A DNA stretch of 64,000 nucleotides from Guptibacillus hwajinpoensis (GTDB lineage Bacteria > Bacillota > Bacilli > Bacillales > Guptibacillaceae). How positions within the stretch are numbered: the first letter of the stretch is position 1; each line of letters opens with the position of its first letter. This document shows positions 44,940-56,012 of this stretch, piece by piece. The stretch is taken from the NCBI RefSeq assembly GCF_020524165.1, contig NZ_JAIVKU010000004.1, positions 62,001 through 126,000 on the forward strand, read 5' to 3'. Both the position numbers and the translations under genes were made by a program. The notes below the pieces were generated by a model. That model searched no databases, was not told the origin of the DNA, and saw nothing but the letters and a program-made list of their open reading frames with translations.

Positions 44940-47066
44940 ATGATTGCGAAGATTAAGCACTTGTTGCAGAATAATCTCCGTAATATCGAACGAATTAAAA
45001 TGATCAAGTGGTCGCTTTATGGATTGGTAGCGCTTATTTTGTATTTAACGATGCTATCCAATATAATACCAGAGTCACTGGATGTTTCCCTTTATTCTAG
45101 AGCGGATCATGATATCGCTTCACCAATCACGATCGAAAATAAAACTGCTACAGAAGATGAGCGGTCTAAAGCCGCACAAATTGATGCAAAATATGTTTAC
45201 CGTGATCAAGTTTCTCAGTCCCAGTTTGATAAATTAAATGATTTGTTTTCCGGAATTGATAAGGTAAAGAAAAATGAACCAGAGAAAAAAACAACTCAAG
45301 AAAAAGTGTCAGAGCTCAAATCAATCATCTCAGTTTCAATGTCAGATGAACTTTCAGAGGATACTTTGAAGCCGTTAGTTGAGGCGGAACCTTCACAAAT
45401 TAGTTTAATAAAGGAACTAACGTTATCTGAAGTAATGGAGGTTATGACAGATCGAGTATCAATTGATAATTTAGAGCAATCTAAATCGGATGTTGAAGAT
45501 CGATTGTCTCTCACATCGCTCCCAACTGATCAAAAGAAAGCTATGATTACAGTAGCACAGCAAAGCATTGTACCAAATTACTTCCTTGATCCAGAACAAA
45601 CAGAACAAAGTCGTCAAGAAGCGATTGAAGCTGTTCAGCCTGTGATGATACGCGAGGGACAAATCATCGTGGAAGAGGGCGCAATGATTAACCGTGAAGT
45701 AATGGAACAGCTTCGGCTTGCGGGTTTACTTGATGAAGGATTTGATGCTGTTCCGTATGTAGGGTTAGCCCTTCTTGTGTTACTACTTACAGGGTATTTG
45801 TATTACTTCTTTCAAGACGTTAAATCACGTGTGCGTTCTTCAAATACAAACCTTCTTATTCTTGTTTTAATCTACTTTAGCACACTTATGGTGCTAAAGT
45901 TATCAAGCTTATTACAAGGGATAGAAGTTCCTGGAATTGCTTATATCGTTCCAGCAGCAGTAGGGTCCATGCTGATAAAAATGCTTTTTAACGAACAATT
46001 AGCCATTGCTTCAAGTATCCTCTTTGGTGTTTGTGCTGGCGTATTTTTTAACGGAGAAATTTCTGGACCGATGAATGCTTCACTTGGATTCTATGTATTA
46101 ATGAGTTCGCTATCAGGGGTATTTTTCCTTGGTAAAAGAAATCATCGATCAAATATTCTAAAAGCAGGATTGCTTGTTTCATTAATAAACATGGTGGCAG
46201 TGGCTATATTATTAATGTTAAAGAACGGGCAATATAGTGGCATCGAACTTAGCTATCACTTTGTTTTTGCCTTTTTATCTGGGTTCTTATCCTCCATGTT
46301 AACGCTGGGATTAATGCCGTTCTTTGAAGCTGGCTTCCGCATTATTTCGACTACAAGGTTAATTGAGTTATCAAATCCTAATCATCCGTTGCTTAGAAAA
46401 ATACTTGTAGAGACTCCTGGCACGTATCATCATAGTGTCATGGTTGCAAATTTGTCAGAAGCAGCGTGCGAATCCATTGGAGCGAATGGTCTACTAGCGA
46501 GAGTGGGCGCTTATTATCACGATATAGGTAAAACAAAACGACCTCACTTCTTTATTGAAAACCAAATGAATATGGAGAATCCACATGATAAAATTTCACC
46601 ACATTTAAGTAAGACAATTATTGTTTCCCATGCATCTGATGGAGCTGAGATGCTAAGGAAGCATCGTTTGCCAAAAGAAATTGTGGATATTGCTGAACAG
46701 CATCATGGTACAACGCTTTTAAAATATTTTTATTACAAAGCAAGTGAACAAGCGAATCAGCCGGTTTCAGAGAAGGAATTTCGCTATCCTGGACCAAAAG
46801 CCCAGACTAAGGAGGCGGCAGTTGTAGGAATTGCAGACTGCATTGAAGCAGCAGTCAGATCGATGACGAAACCAAATCCAGAAACCATTGAATCTCTTGT
46901 AAGAAAAATCATAACGGAAAGATTAGAAGACGGTCAATTTGATGAATGCGATTTATCGCTTAAAGAGCTCGATATTGTTGCAAAAACGATTCTTGAAACA
47001 TTGAACGGTATTTTCCACAGTCGCATTGAATATCCGACAGAAATAAAAAAGAAGGTGACTTCATGA
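44940..47066 (+). CDS. pgpH: Cyclic-di-AMP phosphodiesterase PgpH (7TMR-HD)
   Basis: 708-residue membrane phosphodiesterase that degrades c-di-AMP. N-terminal helix, large extracellular 7TMR-HDED domain (about 45-260), seven transmembrane helices (about 275-475) and a cytoplasmic HD domain with the metal ligands in TYHHSVMVANL, YYHDIGKTKRPHFF and EQHHGTTLLKYF. The ATG at 44940 follows GAAGGA; a GTG at 44928 overlaps GAGGTG. Called yqfF in B. subtilis. Confidence 0.95.
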   Translation: MIAKIKHLLQNNLRNIERIKMIKWSLYGLVALILYLTMLSNIIPESLDVSLYSRADHDIASPITIENKTATEDERSKAAQIDAKYVYRDQVSQSQFDKLNDLFSGIDKVKKNEPEKKTTQEKVSELKSIISVSMSDELSEDTLKPLVEAEPSQISLIKELTLSEVMEVMTDRVSIDNLEQSKSDVEDRLSLTSLPTDQKKAMITVAQQSIVPNYFLDPEQTEQSRQEAIEAVQPVMIREGQIIVEEGAMINREVMEQLRLAGLLDEGFDAVPYVGLALLVLLLTGYLYYFFQDVKSRVRSSNTNLLILVLIYFSTLMVLKLSSLLQGIEVPGIAYIVPAAVGSMLIKMLFNEQLAIASSILFGVCAGVFFNGEISGPMNASLGFYVLMSSLSGVFFLGKRNHRSNILKAGLLVSLINMVAVAILLMLKNGQYSGIELSYHFVFAFLSGFLSSMLTLGLMPFFEAGFRIISTTRLIELSNPNHPLLRKILVETPGTYHHSVMVANLSEAACESIGANGLLARVGAYYHDIGKTKRPHFFIENQMNMENPHDKISPHLSKTIIVSHASDGAEMLRKHRLPKEIVDIAEQHHGTTLLKYFYYKASEQANQPVSEKEFRYPGPKAQTKEAAVVGIADCIEAAVRSMTKPNPETIESLVRKIITERLEDGQFDECDLSLKELDIVAKTILETLNGIFHSRIEYPTEIKKKVTS

Positions 47067-47536
47067 ATTTAACAATCGACTTTATTGATGAAACAGAAAC
47101 ATTAAAACAAGAACAATTTGAAATGCTTGAAAAATTATTGAGCCATGTAGCAAGTGAAGAAGAGGTTGAAGCAGGAAGCGAAGTGTCCATTATGTTTGTG
47201 AATAATGAGCGGATCACGGAGATTAATCGTGATTATCGAGGGAAAGATCAACCTACTGATGTCATTTCATTTGCACTTGATGATGAAGAAGAAGGCGACG
47301 ATCCAATCTTATTCGATGAACAAATACCACACCTGCTTGGAGAAATTGTCATTTCTGTCCCAAAAATAGAAGAGCAGGCTGCTGATTATGGACATAGCTT
47401 CGAACGCGAACTTGGTTTTTTATGTGTTCATGGGTTCCTCCATTTACTTGGTTATGACCATATGACAGAAGAAGATGAGAAAGAAATGTTTGGTAAACAA
47501 AAAGTGCTACTAGAGCAATATGGCCTCACAAGATAA
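47063..47536 (+). CDS. ybeY: Endoribonuclease YbeY
   Basis: 157-residue zinc-dependent RNase for 16S rRNA 3' maturation and ribosome quality control. The histidine triad HGFLHLLGYDH is intact and the DQPTDVISFA motif is present. It overlaps the pgpH end by four bases (ATGA) and the dgkA start by 17, so translation is coupled. Confidence 0.96.
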   Translation: MNLTIDFIDETETLKQEQFEMLEKLLSHVASEEEVEAGSEVSIMFVNNERITEINRDYRGKDQPTDVISFALDDEEEGDDPILFDEQIPHLLGEIVISVPKIEEQAADYGHSFERELGFLCVHGFLHLLGYDHMTEEDEKEMFGKQKVLLEQYGLTR

Positions 47537-47909
47537 ACGTTCCCGGCTGATACGGTTTTTACGCAGTTTTCTCTATGCGTCTCAAGGTTTTCGTTACTTA
47601 ATAAAAAATGAACAAAATTTTCTCTTCCATCTCCTAGCAGGTGCTGCAGTCATTATAGCTGGGGTAGTATTGGGTTTATCAGCCATTAAAATGTGTTTAT
47701 TGCTAACTGTAATCGGTATTATGCTAAGTTTGGAAGCCCTAAATACGGGCATTGAACGAACGATTGATTTAATTACGGAAAAAGAACATCCTATAGCGAA
47801 AGTGGCAAAAGATGTTTCCGCTGCAGCTGTCTTTCTTTTTGCAATTATTTCAGTTATAATCGGTTTCCTTCTCTTTTTTGAACCGATTGCTCAGATGTTT
47901 CAGTCATAA
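47520..47909 (+). CDS. dgkA: Undecaprenol kinase DgkA
   Basis: 129-residue membrane kinase with three transmembrane helices. The family motif EALNTGIERTIDLI and the preceding NEQNFLFHLLAG are present. In Gram-positives this enzyme phosphorylates undecaprenol for cell-wall lipid carrier recycling. Overlaps ybeY by 17 bases. Confidence 0.94.
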   Translation: MASQDKRSRLIRFLRSFLYASQGFRYLIKNEQNFLFHLLAGAAVIIAGVVLGLSAIKMCLLLTVIGIMLSLEALNTGIERTIDLITEKEHPIAKVAKDVSAAAVFLFAIISVIIGFLLFFEPIAQMFQS

Positions 47910-49221
<1,312 letters not shown>

Positions 49222-49321
49222 GTGAAATTTTGTTAAAAATTCCATCACATAAACCGACTTATGTAAGGTCAAGCTAGAGGTAAGAGATAAACTTTTTACA
49301 AAATGAAAGGTGGGATCTAAA

Positions 49322-49459
49322 GTGTTAGAGTTTACCTGGAAAATATTTTGTGAAACAGGAAACATTGATACTTATCTTCTTTTGAAGGAAATGGAAACAC
49401 CGAATGATGAAGAAAATGATTCTCTCGCCGAAGTAGAAGAAGTAACTCGCCTCTCTTGA
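49322..49459 (+). CDS. yqzL: YqzL family small protein
   Basis: 45-residue protein MLEFTWKIFCETGNIDTYLL followed by KEMETPNDEENDSLAEVEE. It matches B. subtilis YqzL (47 residues, MLNFTWNVFSQTGNVDTYLLFKE...) and lies between era and recO as there. GTG start, eight bases after AAGGTGGG. Function unknown. Confidence 0.93.
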   Translation: MLEFTWKIFCETGNIDTYLLLKEMETPNDEENDSLAEVEEVTRLS

Positions 49460-49498
49460 CCTTTTGGAATTGTAACAGGAAACGGTTGGTGAAAGTTC

Positions 49499-50248
49499 TT
49501 GTTAAAGAAGGTTGAAGGAATTGTGATTCGAACCGTGGACTATGGTGAAACAAATAAAATACTGACGATTTATTCCAGAGAGACGGGTAAGGTTGGCGTC
49601 ATGGCAAGAGGCGCAAAAAAACCAAAAAGCCGTCTTTCTGCTGTTTCTCAACTTTTCGTTTATGGGCAGTATCTCTATCAGCATACAAGTGGATTAGGCG
49701 GATTGAACCAGGGAGAAATCATTGACTCATTTCGCTCCATTCGAAATGATTTATTTCTTACTTCTTATGCAGCATATGCAGCTGAGCTAGTTGATAAACT
49801 AACGGAAGAAAGAAAACCGAATCCATATTTATTTGAAATGTTGCATCAGGTTCTTCATGAATTGGATGAAGAGAAAGACCCTGAAGTGATTTTGTTTATT
49901 TTTGAATTAAAAATGCTTCGAGTTGCAGGAATTACCCCTCAGCTAGATCGTTGTGCAAACTGTGGGCTACCCGAAGGAAAATTTTATTTTTCAATCAATG
50001 AAGGTGGATTGCTTTGTCATCGTTGCCTTACAGTAGACCCTTACCACATACCAATCATGAAGCGAACAGCAGAGCTTCTTCATTTATTCGCTCATATTGA
50101 TCTTGGAAGGTTGGGGAATATCTCTTTAAAAAAAGAAACGAAGAAAGAAATCAGACAAATCCTTAACCTTTATTTCGATGCTTATTCCGGACTTTATTTA
50201 AAATCAAAACGATTTTTGGATCAGTTGGATCGATTTAATCTTGATTAA
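49499..50248 (+). CDS. recO: DNA repair protein RecO
   Basis: 249-residue recombination mediator that loads RecA with RecFR. N-terminal OB fold beginning MLKKVEGIVIRTVDYGETNKI with the conserved MARGAKKPKSRL, and a zinc finger CANCGLPEGK...LLCHRC (about residues 149-178). TTG start after GGTGAAAG. Normally followed by glyQ-glyS, which are absent here. Confidence 0.95.
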   Translation: MLKKVEGIVIRTVDYGETNKILTIYSRETGKVGVMARGAKKPKSRLSAVSQLFVYGQYLYQHTSGLGGLNQGEIIDSFRSIRNDLFLTSYAAYAAELVDKLTEERKPNPYLFEMLHQVLHELDEEKDPEVILFIFELKMLRVAGITPQLDRCANCGLPEGKFYFSINEGGLLCHRCLTVDPYHIPIMKRTAELLHLFAHIDLGRLGNISLKKETKKEIRQILNLYFDAYSGLYLKSKRFLDQLDRFNLD

Positions 50249-50250
50249 TT

Positions 50251-50281
50251 AGCCTGCGGAGTTTAAATCCGTAGGCTTTTT
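50251..50281 (+). terminator. Terminator after recO
   Basis: AGCCTGCGGA and TCCGTAGGCT arms with a seven-base loop and TTTTT. Confidence 0.87.
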
Positions 50282-50391
50282 ATTTACGCAATAGTAGCAT
50301 GCGATGATAAATTATTAGTATTGGTCTCATCAATTTTCAATGTTATTCGAGGTGTAGACAAAATGATGTGGGGTACTTTCGTTAAAATGGT

Positions 50392-50410
50392 ATAATCGTA
50401 TATAATAATG
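50392..50410 (+). promoter_or_regulatory. -10 region of ccpN
   Basis: Two closely spaced TATAAT hexamers lie about 30-45 bp upstream of ccpN. The second has TTCGTT at 17 bp as a poor -35. The exact promoter is unclear. Confidence 0.4.
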
Positions 50411-50438
50411 AAAATAAAGTATAACCTTATTAAAGGTG

Positions 50439-51077
50439 GTGATTTTTATCCAACTAAATAATAGACAGGAAACAATCCTTCAGATCGTGAAAAATGAAGG
50501 GCCAATTACTGGCGAGCATATTGCAGAAAAGCTCAGTTTAACGAGAGCAACGCTTAGACCAGACCTTGCAATCTTAACAATGGCAGGGTACCTTGACGCA
50601 AGGCCAAGAGTCGGTTATTTTTATACAGGTAAAACTGGTTCACAGCTTCTAACGGAGAAGATTAGAAAAATTAAAGTTGATGAGTACAAATCAATACCTG
50701 TTGTCGTTCAAGAAAACGCAAGTGTATATGATGCCATCTGTTCAATGTTCCTTGAAGATGTTGGTACATTGTTTGTAGTAAATGAATTAGCGCATCTGGT
50801 AGGTGTTTTATCTAGGAAAGATCTTTTAAGAGCTGCCCTCGGTAAGCAAAATCTCGAAAGTATTCCAGTAACCATTATTATGACGAGAATGCCGAATATT
50901 ACTGTGTGCCAAAAAGATGATCTTTTAATTGAAGTAGCAAATCAGCTAATTGAGAAACAGATTGATGCGCTGCCAATTGTTAAAGAGGTTGAAAACGGTA
51001 TTGAGGTTGTTGGAAGAATAACGAAAACAAATGTTACGCGAGCGCTAGTGGATCTTGCCAAAGATGAAATTATTTAG
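50439..51077 (+). CDS. ccpN: Gluconeogenesis repressor CcpN
   Basis: About 212-residue repressor of gapB and pckA in B. subtilis. Winged-helix N-terminus (LNNRQETILQIVKNEGPI, LSLTRATLRPDLAILTMAG) and two CBS domains (about 80-205) with VLSRKDLLRAALG. The GTG at 50439 gives the B. subtilis length, but the near-perfect Shine-Dalgarno AAAGGTGGTGAT (50432-50443) overlaps it. The ideally placed in-frame codons are ATC (50448) or ATT (50442), so the start is uncertain. Confidence 0.92.
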   Translation: MIFIQLNNRQETILQIVKNEGPITGEHIAEKLSLTRATLRPDLAILTMAGYLDARPRVGYFYTGKTGSQLLTEKIRKIKVDEYKSIPVVVQENASVYDAICSMFLEDVGTLFVVNELAHLVGVLSRKDLLRAALGKQNLESIPVTIIMTRMPNITVCQKDDLLIEVANQLIEKQIDALPIVKEVENGIEVVGRITKTNVTRALVDLAKDEII

Positions 51078-51092
51078 CTTAGGGGGGTTTAT

Positions 51093-51917
51093 ATGACGAA
51101 TTCATCGAATCGTGCCATTGTATATGTTATATCTGATTCGGTTGGTGAAACAGCAGAATTAGTTGTTAAGGCAGCCGCGAGTCAATTTGATCCAACCGAT
51201 TTTGATGTTAGAAGAGTTCCTTATGTTGAGGATACGGCGACCATTCACGAAGTGATGACTCTTGCGAAAGAAACAAAAGCAATTGTCGCTTTTACACTGG
51301 TAGTCCCAGAATTAAGAGAATTCCTTCTGGATGTAGCAGCAGAAGAAAACATTCAAGCAGTCGATATAGTTGGTCCAATGATTGATCACATGCAGGCTGT
51401 CATAGGGAAAAATCCACGGAATGAGCCTGGGCTTGTACATAAACTCGATGAAGACTATTTTCGTCGAGTAGAGGCGATTGAATTTGCAGTCAAGTATGAT
51501 GATGGAAGAGACCCACGTGGAATCGCTCTCGCAGATATCGTACTGGTGGGCGTCTCTAGAACTTCTAAGACTCCACTGTCTCAATATTTAGCCCATAAGA
51601 GACTGAAGGTGGCAAATGTTCCAATTGTTCCGGAAGTGGATCCTCCAGAGGAATTGTTTAATGTTGCAGAAGGAAAATGCTATGCACTTAAAATAAGTCC
51701 TGAAAAGTTAAATAACATACGTAAAGAACGACTAATTGCGCTTGGCTTAAATGCAGAAGCTAGCTATGCGAATATGACAAGGATAAAAGATGAACTGGAA
51801 TATTTCGACACGATTATTAATAAAATGAACTGTCAAGTCATTGATGTATCAAATCGAGCCGTTGAAGAAACAGCCAATTTAATTTTAAGTTTACACAAAG
51901 GGAAACATACATCTTAA
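51093..51917 (+). CDS. ppsR: Pyruvate, phosphate dikinase regulatory protein (YqfL)
   Basis: 274-residue DUF299 bifunctional kinase/pyrophosphorylase family protein. P-loop-like [15 protein letters not shown] (about residue 154), [18 protein letters not shown] at the N-terminus and [14 protein letters not shown]. In B. subtilis YqfL modulates CcpN activity, which fits its place 15 bases after ccpN. GGGGGG precedes the ATG. Confidence 0.94.
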   Translation: MTNSSNRAIVYVISDSVGETAELVVKAAASQFDPTDFDVRRVPYVEDTATIHEVMTLAKETKAIVAFTLVVPELREFLLDVAAEENIQAVDIVGPMIDHMQAVIGKNPRNEPGLVHKLDEDYFRRVEAIEFAVKYDDGRDPRGIALADIVLVGVSRTSKTPLSQYLAHKRLKVANVPIVPEVDPPEELFNVAEGKCYALKISPEKLNNIRKERLIALGLNAEASYANMTRIKDELEYFDTIINKMNCQVIDVSNRAVEETANLILSLHKGKHTS

Positions 51918-51927
51918 TAGCATCTAT

Positions 51928-51978
51928 AAAAAAATGCCCATCAGAGAGACAAAATGTTCTGGATGATGGCATTTTTTT
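51928..51978 (+). terminator. Terminator after ppsR
   Basis: AAAAAATGCCCATCA and TGATGGCATTTTTTT arms, 20-base loop, seven T. Confidence 0.85.
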
Positions 51979-52061
51979 ATCGTTTTAATCTGTTCAATTT
52001 AATATTTTTAGTATATAATCAAATATTGTCAATAAAATTTGTCTATAATCATTAAAGAAGG

Positions 52062-52115
52062 CTTTCAGAAGAATACAATAGTTATCTTAACTAGCTCAAT
52101 CTAAAATTCTGAAAG
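52062..52115 (+). promoter_or_regulatory. Nested inverted repeats upstream of yqxD-dnaG-sigA
   Basis: Outer arms CTTTCAGAA (52062-52070) and TTCTGAAAG (52107-52115) enclose an inner hairpin TAGTTA-TCT-TAACTA (52079-52093). They lie downstream of two TATAAT-type boxes (52014-52019, 52044-52049), in the likely leader of the macromolecular-synthesis operon. Confidence 0.5.
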
Positions 52116-52170
52116 TTAAAACATAAATTTCAAAAGAAGGATAACTCAGGGAGATGTAGAATAGAGAATT

Positions 52171-52662
52171 ATGACGAAAAAGAAACTGACGCTTTTTGTC
52201 GATGCAGATGCATGTCCTGTTTTAATTAAAGAAGAAATAATGGCTTTTCAAAAAGCCCTTTCAGAAGCCGAAACGATTTTTGTTGCCTCATATGCTCATA
52301 TGAGCACAACGTTCCGTGAAGCGACGTGGGTTATGGTAGACTCTGAAAAAGAAGAAGCGGATCTCTATATTCATCGCCATGCAAAAAAAGGGGATATAGC
52401 AGTAACACAAGATTATGGTCTTGCTAGTTTGCTCCTTCCAAAAGGTGTTTTTGTACTTTCTCCAAGAGGGAAACAGTATACAGAAGAAAACATCTCGACT
52501 CTTTTACATACACGGTATTTAGCATCTAAAAGTAGAAGAGCTGGTAAGCACACGAAGGGTCCGCGAAAGTTTACTGGTGATGATCGAGTTCAATTTCGAG
52601 AAGCCTTAATTAAAATATTGTCGAATTATGAAGGGGATTATTTTTATTTGTCGAAACTATAG
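52171..52662 (+). CDS. yqxD: UPF0178 family protein YqxD (YaiI)
   Basis: 163-residue DUF188 protein with a PIN-like fold. Conserved FVDADACPV at the N-terminus, EADLYIHRHAKKGDIAVTQDYGLASLLLPKG and SPRGKQYTEENI. Directly upstream of dnaG, as in B. subtilis. Function unknown. The nearest GGGAG is about 17 bases away, so initiation may be weak. Confidence 0.92.
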   Translation: MTKKKLTLFVDADACPVLIKEEIMAFQKALSEAETIFVASYAHMSTTFREATWVMVDSEKEEADLYIHRHAKKGDIAVTQDYGLASLLLPKGVFVLSPRGKQYTEENISTLLHTRYLASKSRRAGKHTKGPRKFTGDDRVQFREALIKILSNYEGDYFYLSKL

Positions 52663-52681
52663 AATCTGTTGGTGATAAATC

Positions 52682-54502
52682 ATGAGTGGCAGAATTCCAG
52701 AAGAAAAAATTGAAGCGATTCGTCGATCGACAGATATCGTAGATGTCATTAGCGATTATGTTCAACTGAAAAAGCAAGGAAGAAATTTCTTTGGACTTTG
52801 TCCTTTTCACGGTGAAAGTACTCCTTCATTTTCAGTAGCACCTGATAAGCAAATATATCATTGTTTTGGCTGTGGTGCTGGCGGTAACGCTTTTTCATTT
52901 CTAATGGAAATTGAAGGGTATAATTTTATAGAGGCTGTTCAAACTTTAGGTCAAAAATCTGGTATTGATTTACCTGAAGTACAGGACAACCAGAGCGGTA
53001 GTGCAAAAACTACTTCTGAAAATGAGGTTATCTATAAAGCCCATGATTTTCTGACGAAGCTATATAATCACTGTATGGTTAAGACACCAGAAGGCGAACA
53101 AGCTCGGACTTATCTTAATGAACGTGGATTTTCAAGAGAGATGATTGAAAAATTCCAGCTAGGTTTTGCACCTGACTCATGGGATTACGCAACATCTTAT
53201 TTAGAGAAAAGAAACTATCCCCTTTCAAAAGTTGCTGACGCAGGGTTACTTGCCAAAAGAGAATTCGATGGAAAATATTTCGATCGCTTTCGAAATCGAA
53301 TTATGTTCCCAATCTGGGATCCCAAAGGAAGACCTGTTGCTTTTGGGGGACGAATTATAGGAGATGGCGAACCGAAATATTTAAATAGTCCAGAGACAAA
53401 GCTTTTTCAAAAAGGGAAGTTTCTCTATGGTTTTCATTTGACTCGTTCCGCCATTCGCTTAAAAGACCAGGCGATCCTATTGGAAGGCTATGTCGATGTG
53501 ATTACAGCATACGGAAATGGGGTACAAAACGTTGTAGCAAGTCTTGGTACAGCATTAACAAAAGATCAAGCAAAGTTGTTGCGAAGACAAACTGAATCGG
53601 TTGTGATTTGCTATGATTCAGATAAGGCTGGAATAAGTGCTGCAACAAGAGCAGCAGATGAACTAATTGAAGCAGGTTGTTACGTTAGAATCGCTAAAAT
53701 GCCAGGAGGACTAGATCCCGATGACTATATCCGAACATACGGTGCAGAACGGTTTGAAAAGGATGTAATAGGGGCAGCGTCAACAGTAATGGCTTTTAAA
53801 ATGGAGGTTTTTCGATCAGGAAAAAACCTATCGGATGAAGGAGAACGAATCCGCTATATCGAAGAAGTACTTAAAGAAATTAGCGTTCTTTCTAATGCTG
53901 TTGAACGAGATCATTATTTACGACAGCTATCGGATGAGTTCTCACTTTCGCTCGATGCTTTAAAGCAGCAGGTTTCCCAGTTTTTTAAAGAGGGGAAGAA
54001 AAATAAGGATAATGCCCCGCCGAAAAGGGATAATAATGCTAGGAAAAATTTCTATGTTAAGAAAAAACTCTTGCCTGCTTTCCAGAATGCAGAACGTATA
54101 CTACTTGCTTATATGATGCGGGATCTGGAAGTGGCAGAAAAAGTACAGGAAGAGGTTGGCGGTTCGTTTAATATTGACGAGCATAGTGCGATCGCTGCAT
54201 ATCTGTATAGCTTTTATGCTAACGGCCATGAAGCTGACGTGAGTCAATTCATGGAGCAGCTGACTGATCCTAACCTTGTCAAAATTGCTTCTGAACTGGC
54301 CATGATGGATTTAAATAATGACGTGTCGGATAAAGAATTACACGATTACATTCGACAGGTGTTAAATTATCCAGAATGGATAAAGATAGAAGAGAGAGAA
54401 AAAGAAAAAAAAGAAGCGGAAATGAAGCAAGACTTTGTCCAGGCAGCTAAGATCGCTATGGAGATTCTTGAAATGAAGAAGAACTTAAAAAATTCATTTT
54501 AA
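52682..54502 (+). CDS. dnaG: DNA primase DnaG
   Basis: 606-residue primase that makes RNA primers for replication. CHC2 zinc finger CPFHGESTPSFSV...YHCFGCGAGG (about residues 40-65), catalytic core with TOPRIM LLEGYVDVITAYGNG and CYDSDKAGISAA, and a C-terminal helicase-binding domain (about 450-606). Starts 19 bases after yqxD, followed by sigA. Confidence 0.96.
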   Translation: MSGRIPEEKIEAIRRSTDIVDVISDYVQLKKQGRNFFGLCPFHGESTPSFSVAPDKQIYHCFGCGAGGNAFSFLMEIEGYNFIEAVQTLGQKSGIDLPEVQDNQSGSAKTTSENEVIYKAHDFLTKLYNHCMVKTPEGEQARTYLNERGFSREMIEKFQLGFAPDSWDYATSYLEKRNYPLSKVADAGLLAKREFDGKYFDRFRNRIMFPIWDPKGRPVAFGGRIIGDGEPKYLNSPETKLFQKGKFLYGFHLTRSAIRLKDQAILLEGYVDVITAYGNGVQNVVASLGTALTKDQAKLLRRQTESVVICYDSDKAGISAATRAADELIEAGCYVRIAKMPGGLDPDDYIRTYGAERFEKDVIGAASTVMAFKMEVFRSGKNLSDEGERIRYIEEVLKEISVLSNAVERDHYLRQLSDEFSLSLDALKQQVSQFFKEGKKNKDNAPPKRDNNARKNFYVKKKLLPAFQNAERILLAYMMRDLEVAEKVQEEVGGSFNIDEHSAIAAYLYSFYANGHEADVSQFMEQLTDPNLVKIASELAMMDLNNDVSDKELHDYIRQVLNYPEWIKIEEREKEKKEAEMKQDFVQAAKIAMEILEMKKNLKNSF

Positions 54503-54550
54503 GAATGTGACTGATTTTTATTGTTGAGATGTATGGAAGGAGGGGATCGA

Positions 54551-55666
54551 ATGGCTGAAAAACCAACTCGCCAGCCGGCGGAAGGTGAATTAACCATCGA
54601 TCAAGTGAAAGAGCAGTTAGTAGAGCTTGGTAAGAAGACAAGCTTAATTACTTACTCTACGATCGTTGAACGGTTGTCGCCGTTTGAACAGGATTCGGAC
54701 CAAATGGATGAATTCTTTGAATATCTAGAGGAACAGGGTGTCGAAGTTATAGAAGACAATTCAGACAACCCGTCACCTCAGGAAGTTGAAAAAGAAGAAG
54801 AATTCGATTTGAATGACTTAAGCGTTCCTCCGGGTGTGAAAATAAATGACCCGGTTCGAATGTACCTAAAAGAAATAGGTCGCGTTGATCTTCTTTCTGC
54901 ACAGGAAGAAATCAGCCTTGCACAACGCATTGAAGAAGGTGACGAAGAAGCGAAGCGACGTTTAGCTGAAGCCAACCTTCGATTAGTTGTTAGTATTGCA
55001 AAACGCTATGTTGGACGCGGTATGCTCTTCCTTGACCTTATTCAAGAAGGGAATATGGGTCTTATCAAAGCCGTTGAGAAATTTGATTACCGTAAAGGTT
55101 ACAAATTTAGTACGTATGCAACATGGTGGATTCGTCAAGCGATTACTCGTGCCATTGCGGACCAGGCAAGAACCATTCGTATTCCGGTACACATGGTCGA
55201 AACAATAAATAAATTAATTCGAGTTCAACGTCAACTTCTTCAGGACCTTGGTCGTGAACCTTCTCCTGAAGAGATTGGTAAAGAAATGGATCTATCACCG
55301 GAAAAAGTCCGTGAAATATTAAAAATTGCACAAGAACCAGTTTCATTAGAAACGCCGATTGGTGAAGAAGACGATTCTCACCTTGGCGACTTTATTGAAG
55401 ATCAGGATGCTCTTGCCCCATCTGACGCTGCCGCTTATGAACTACTGAAAGAGCAGCTTGAAGATGTGTTAGACACGCTGACCGATCGTGAAGAAAACGT
55501 ATTGAGACTTCGGTTCGGACTAGATGATGGACGAACAAGAACGCTAGAAGAAGTAGGACGTGTCTTTGGTGTTACGCGTGAGCGAATTCGTCAGATCGAA
55601 GCGAAAGCTCTACGTAAACTTCGCCATCCAAGCCGTAGCAAACGGTTAAAAGATTTTCTAGAATAA
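54551..55666 (+). CDS. sigA: RNA polymerase primary sigma factor SigA
   Basis: 371-residue housekeeping sigma factor, equal to B. subtilis SigA. Region 1.1 with [10 protein letters not shown], region 2 with [22 protein letters not shown] and [17 protein letters not shown], region 4 with [17 protein letters not shown] and [29 protein letters not shown] precedes the ATG at 54551; a longer reading from 54521 is rejected. Confidence 0.98.
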   Translation: MAEKPTRQPAEGELTIDQVKEQLVELGKKTSLITYSTIVERLSPFEQDSDQMDEFFEYLEEQGVEVIEDNSDNPSPQEVEKEEEFDLNDLSVPPGVKINDPVRMYLKEIGRVDLLSAQEEISLAQRIEEGDEEAKRRLAEANLRLVVSIAKRYVGRGMLFLDLIQEGNMGLIKAVEKFDYRKGYKFSTYATWWIRQAITRAIADQARTIRIPVHMVETINKLIRVQRQLLQDLGREPSPEEIGKEMDLSPEKVREILKIAQEPVSLETPIGEEDDSHLGDFIEDQDALAPSDAAAYELLKEQLEDVLDTLTDREENVLRLRFGLDDGRTRTLEEVGRVFGVTRERIRQIEAKALRKLRHPSRSKRLKDFLE

Positions 55667-55674
55667 AATGAATG

Positions 55675-55710
55675 ACTCTCTGACTGCTTATGCAGTTGGA
55701 GAGTTTTTTC
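55675..55710 (+). terminator. Terminator of the dnaG-sigA operon
   Basis: ACTCTCTGACTGC and GCAGTTGGAGAGT arms with a TTAT loop and TTTTTTC tail. Confidence 0.9.
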
Positions 55711-55930
55711 TTTTTATGCTCTCTTGTCGAAGCCTTAATGAGTGCTTAGTTAAATAAGATTGATCATACCGATTAAAGAATACATTTCTTGTCATTTATT
55801 TTACTGACTTTTCTTTCGTTTTGCAAATGGACCTTTTGGATTTAGAAGCAGGCTATTCTGTCAGAGTAAGGATTAGCAAGGGAAGAGTTGAAAAAAATAT
55901 TAGATATAATTATTTTTATTTTCTAAAATG

Positions 55931-55959
55931 TTGAAAAAATGAAACTTAAAAGAGATAAT
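55931..55959 (+). promoter_or_regulatory. Sigma-A promoter of the acd-acs pair
   Basis: TTGAAA (55931-55936), 17-bp spacer, GATAAT (55954-55959). The rest of the 346-bp gap after sigA is AT-rich with no ORF. Confidence 0.65.
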
Positions 55960-55962
55960 AAA

Positions 55963-55978
55963 ATGTAAGCGTATTCAA
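55963..55978 (+). promoter_or_regulatory. cre site (CcpA operator)
   Basis: ATGTAAGCGTATTCAA fits the Bacillus catabolite-responsive consensus WTGNNARCGNWWWCAW at every position. It lies at about +1 to +15 relative to the predicted start, where CcpA represses. Confidence 0.85.
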
Positions 55979-56012
55979 ATTGGTAGCATTCTATTATAGG
56001 AGGTTAGTGGTA

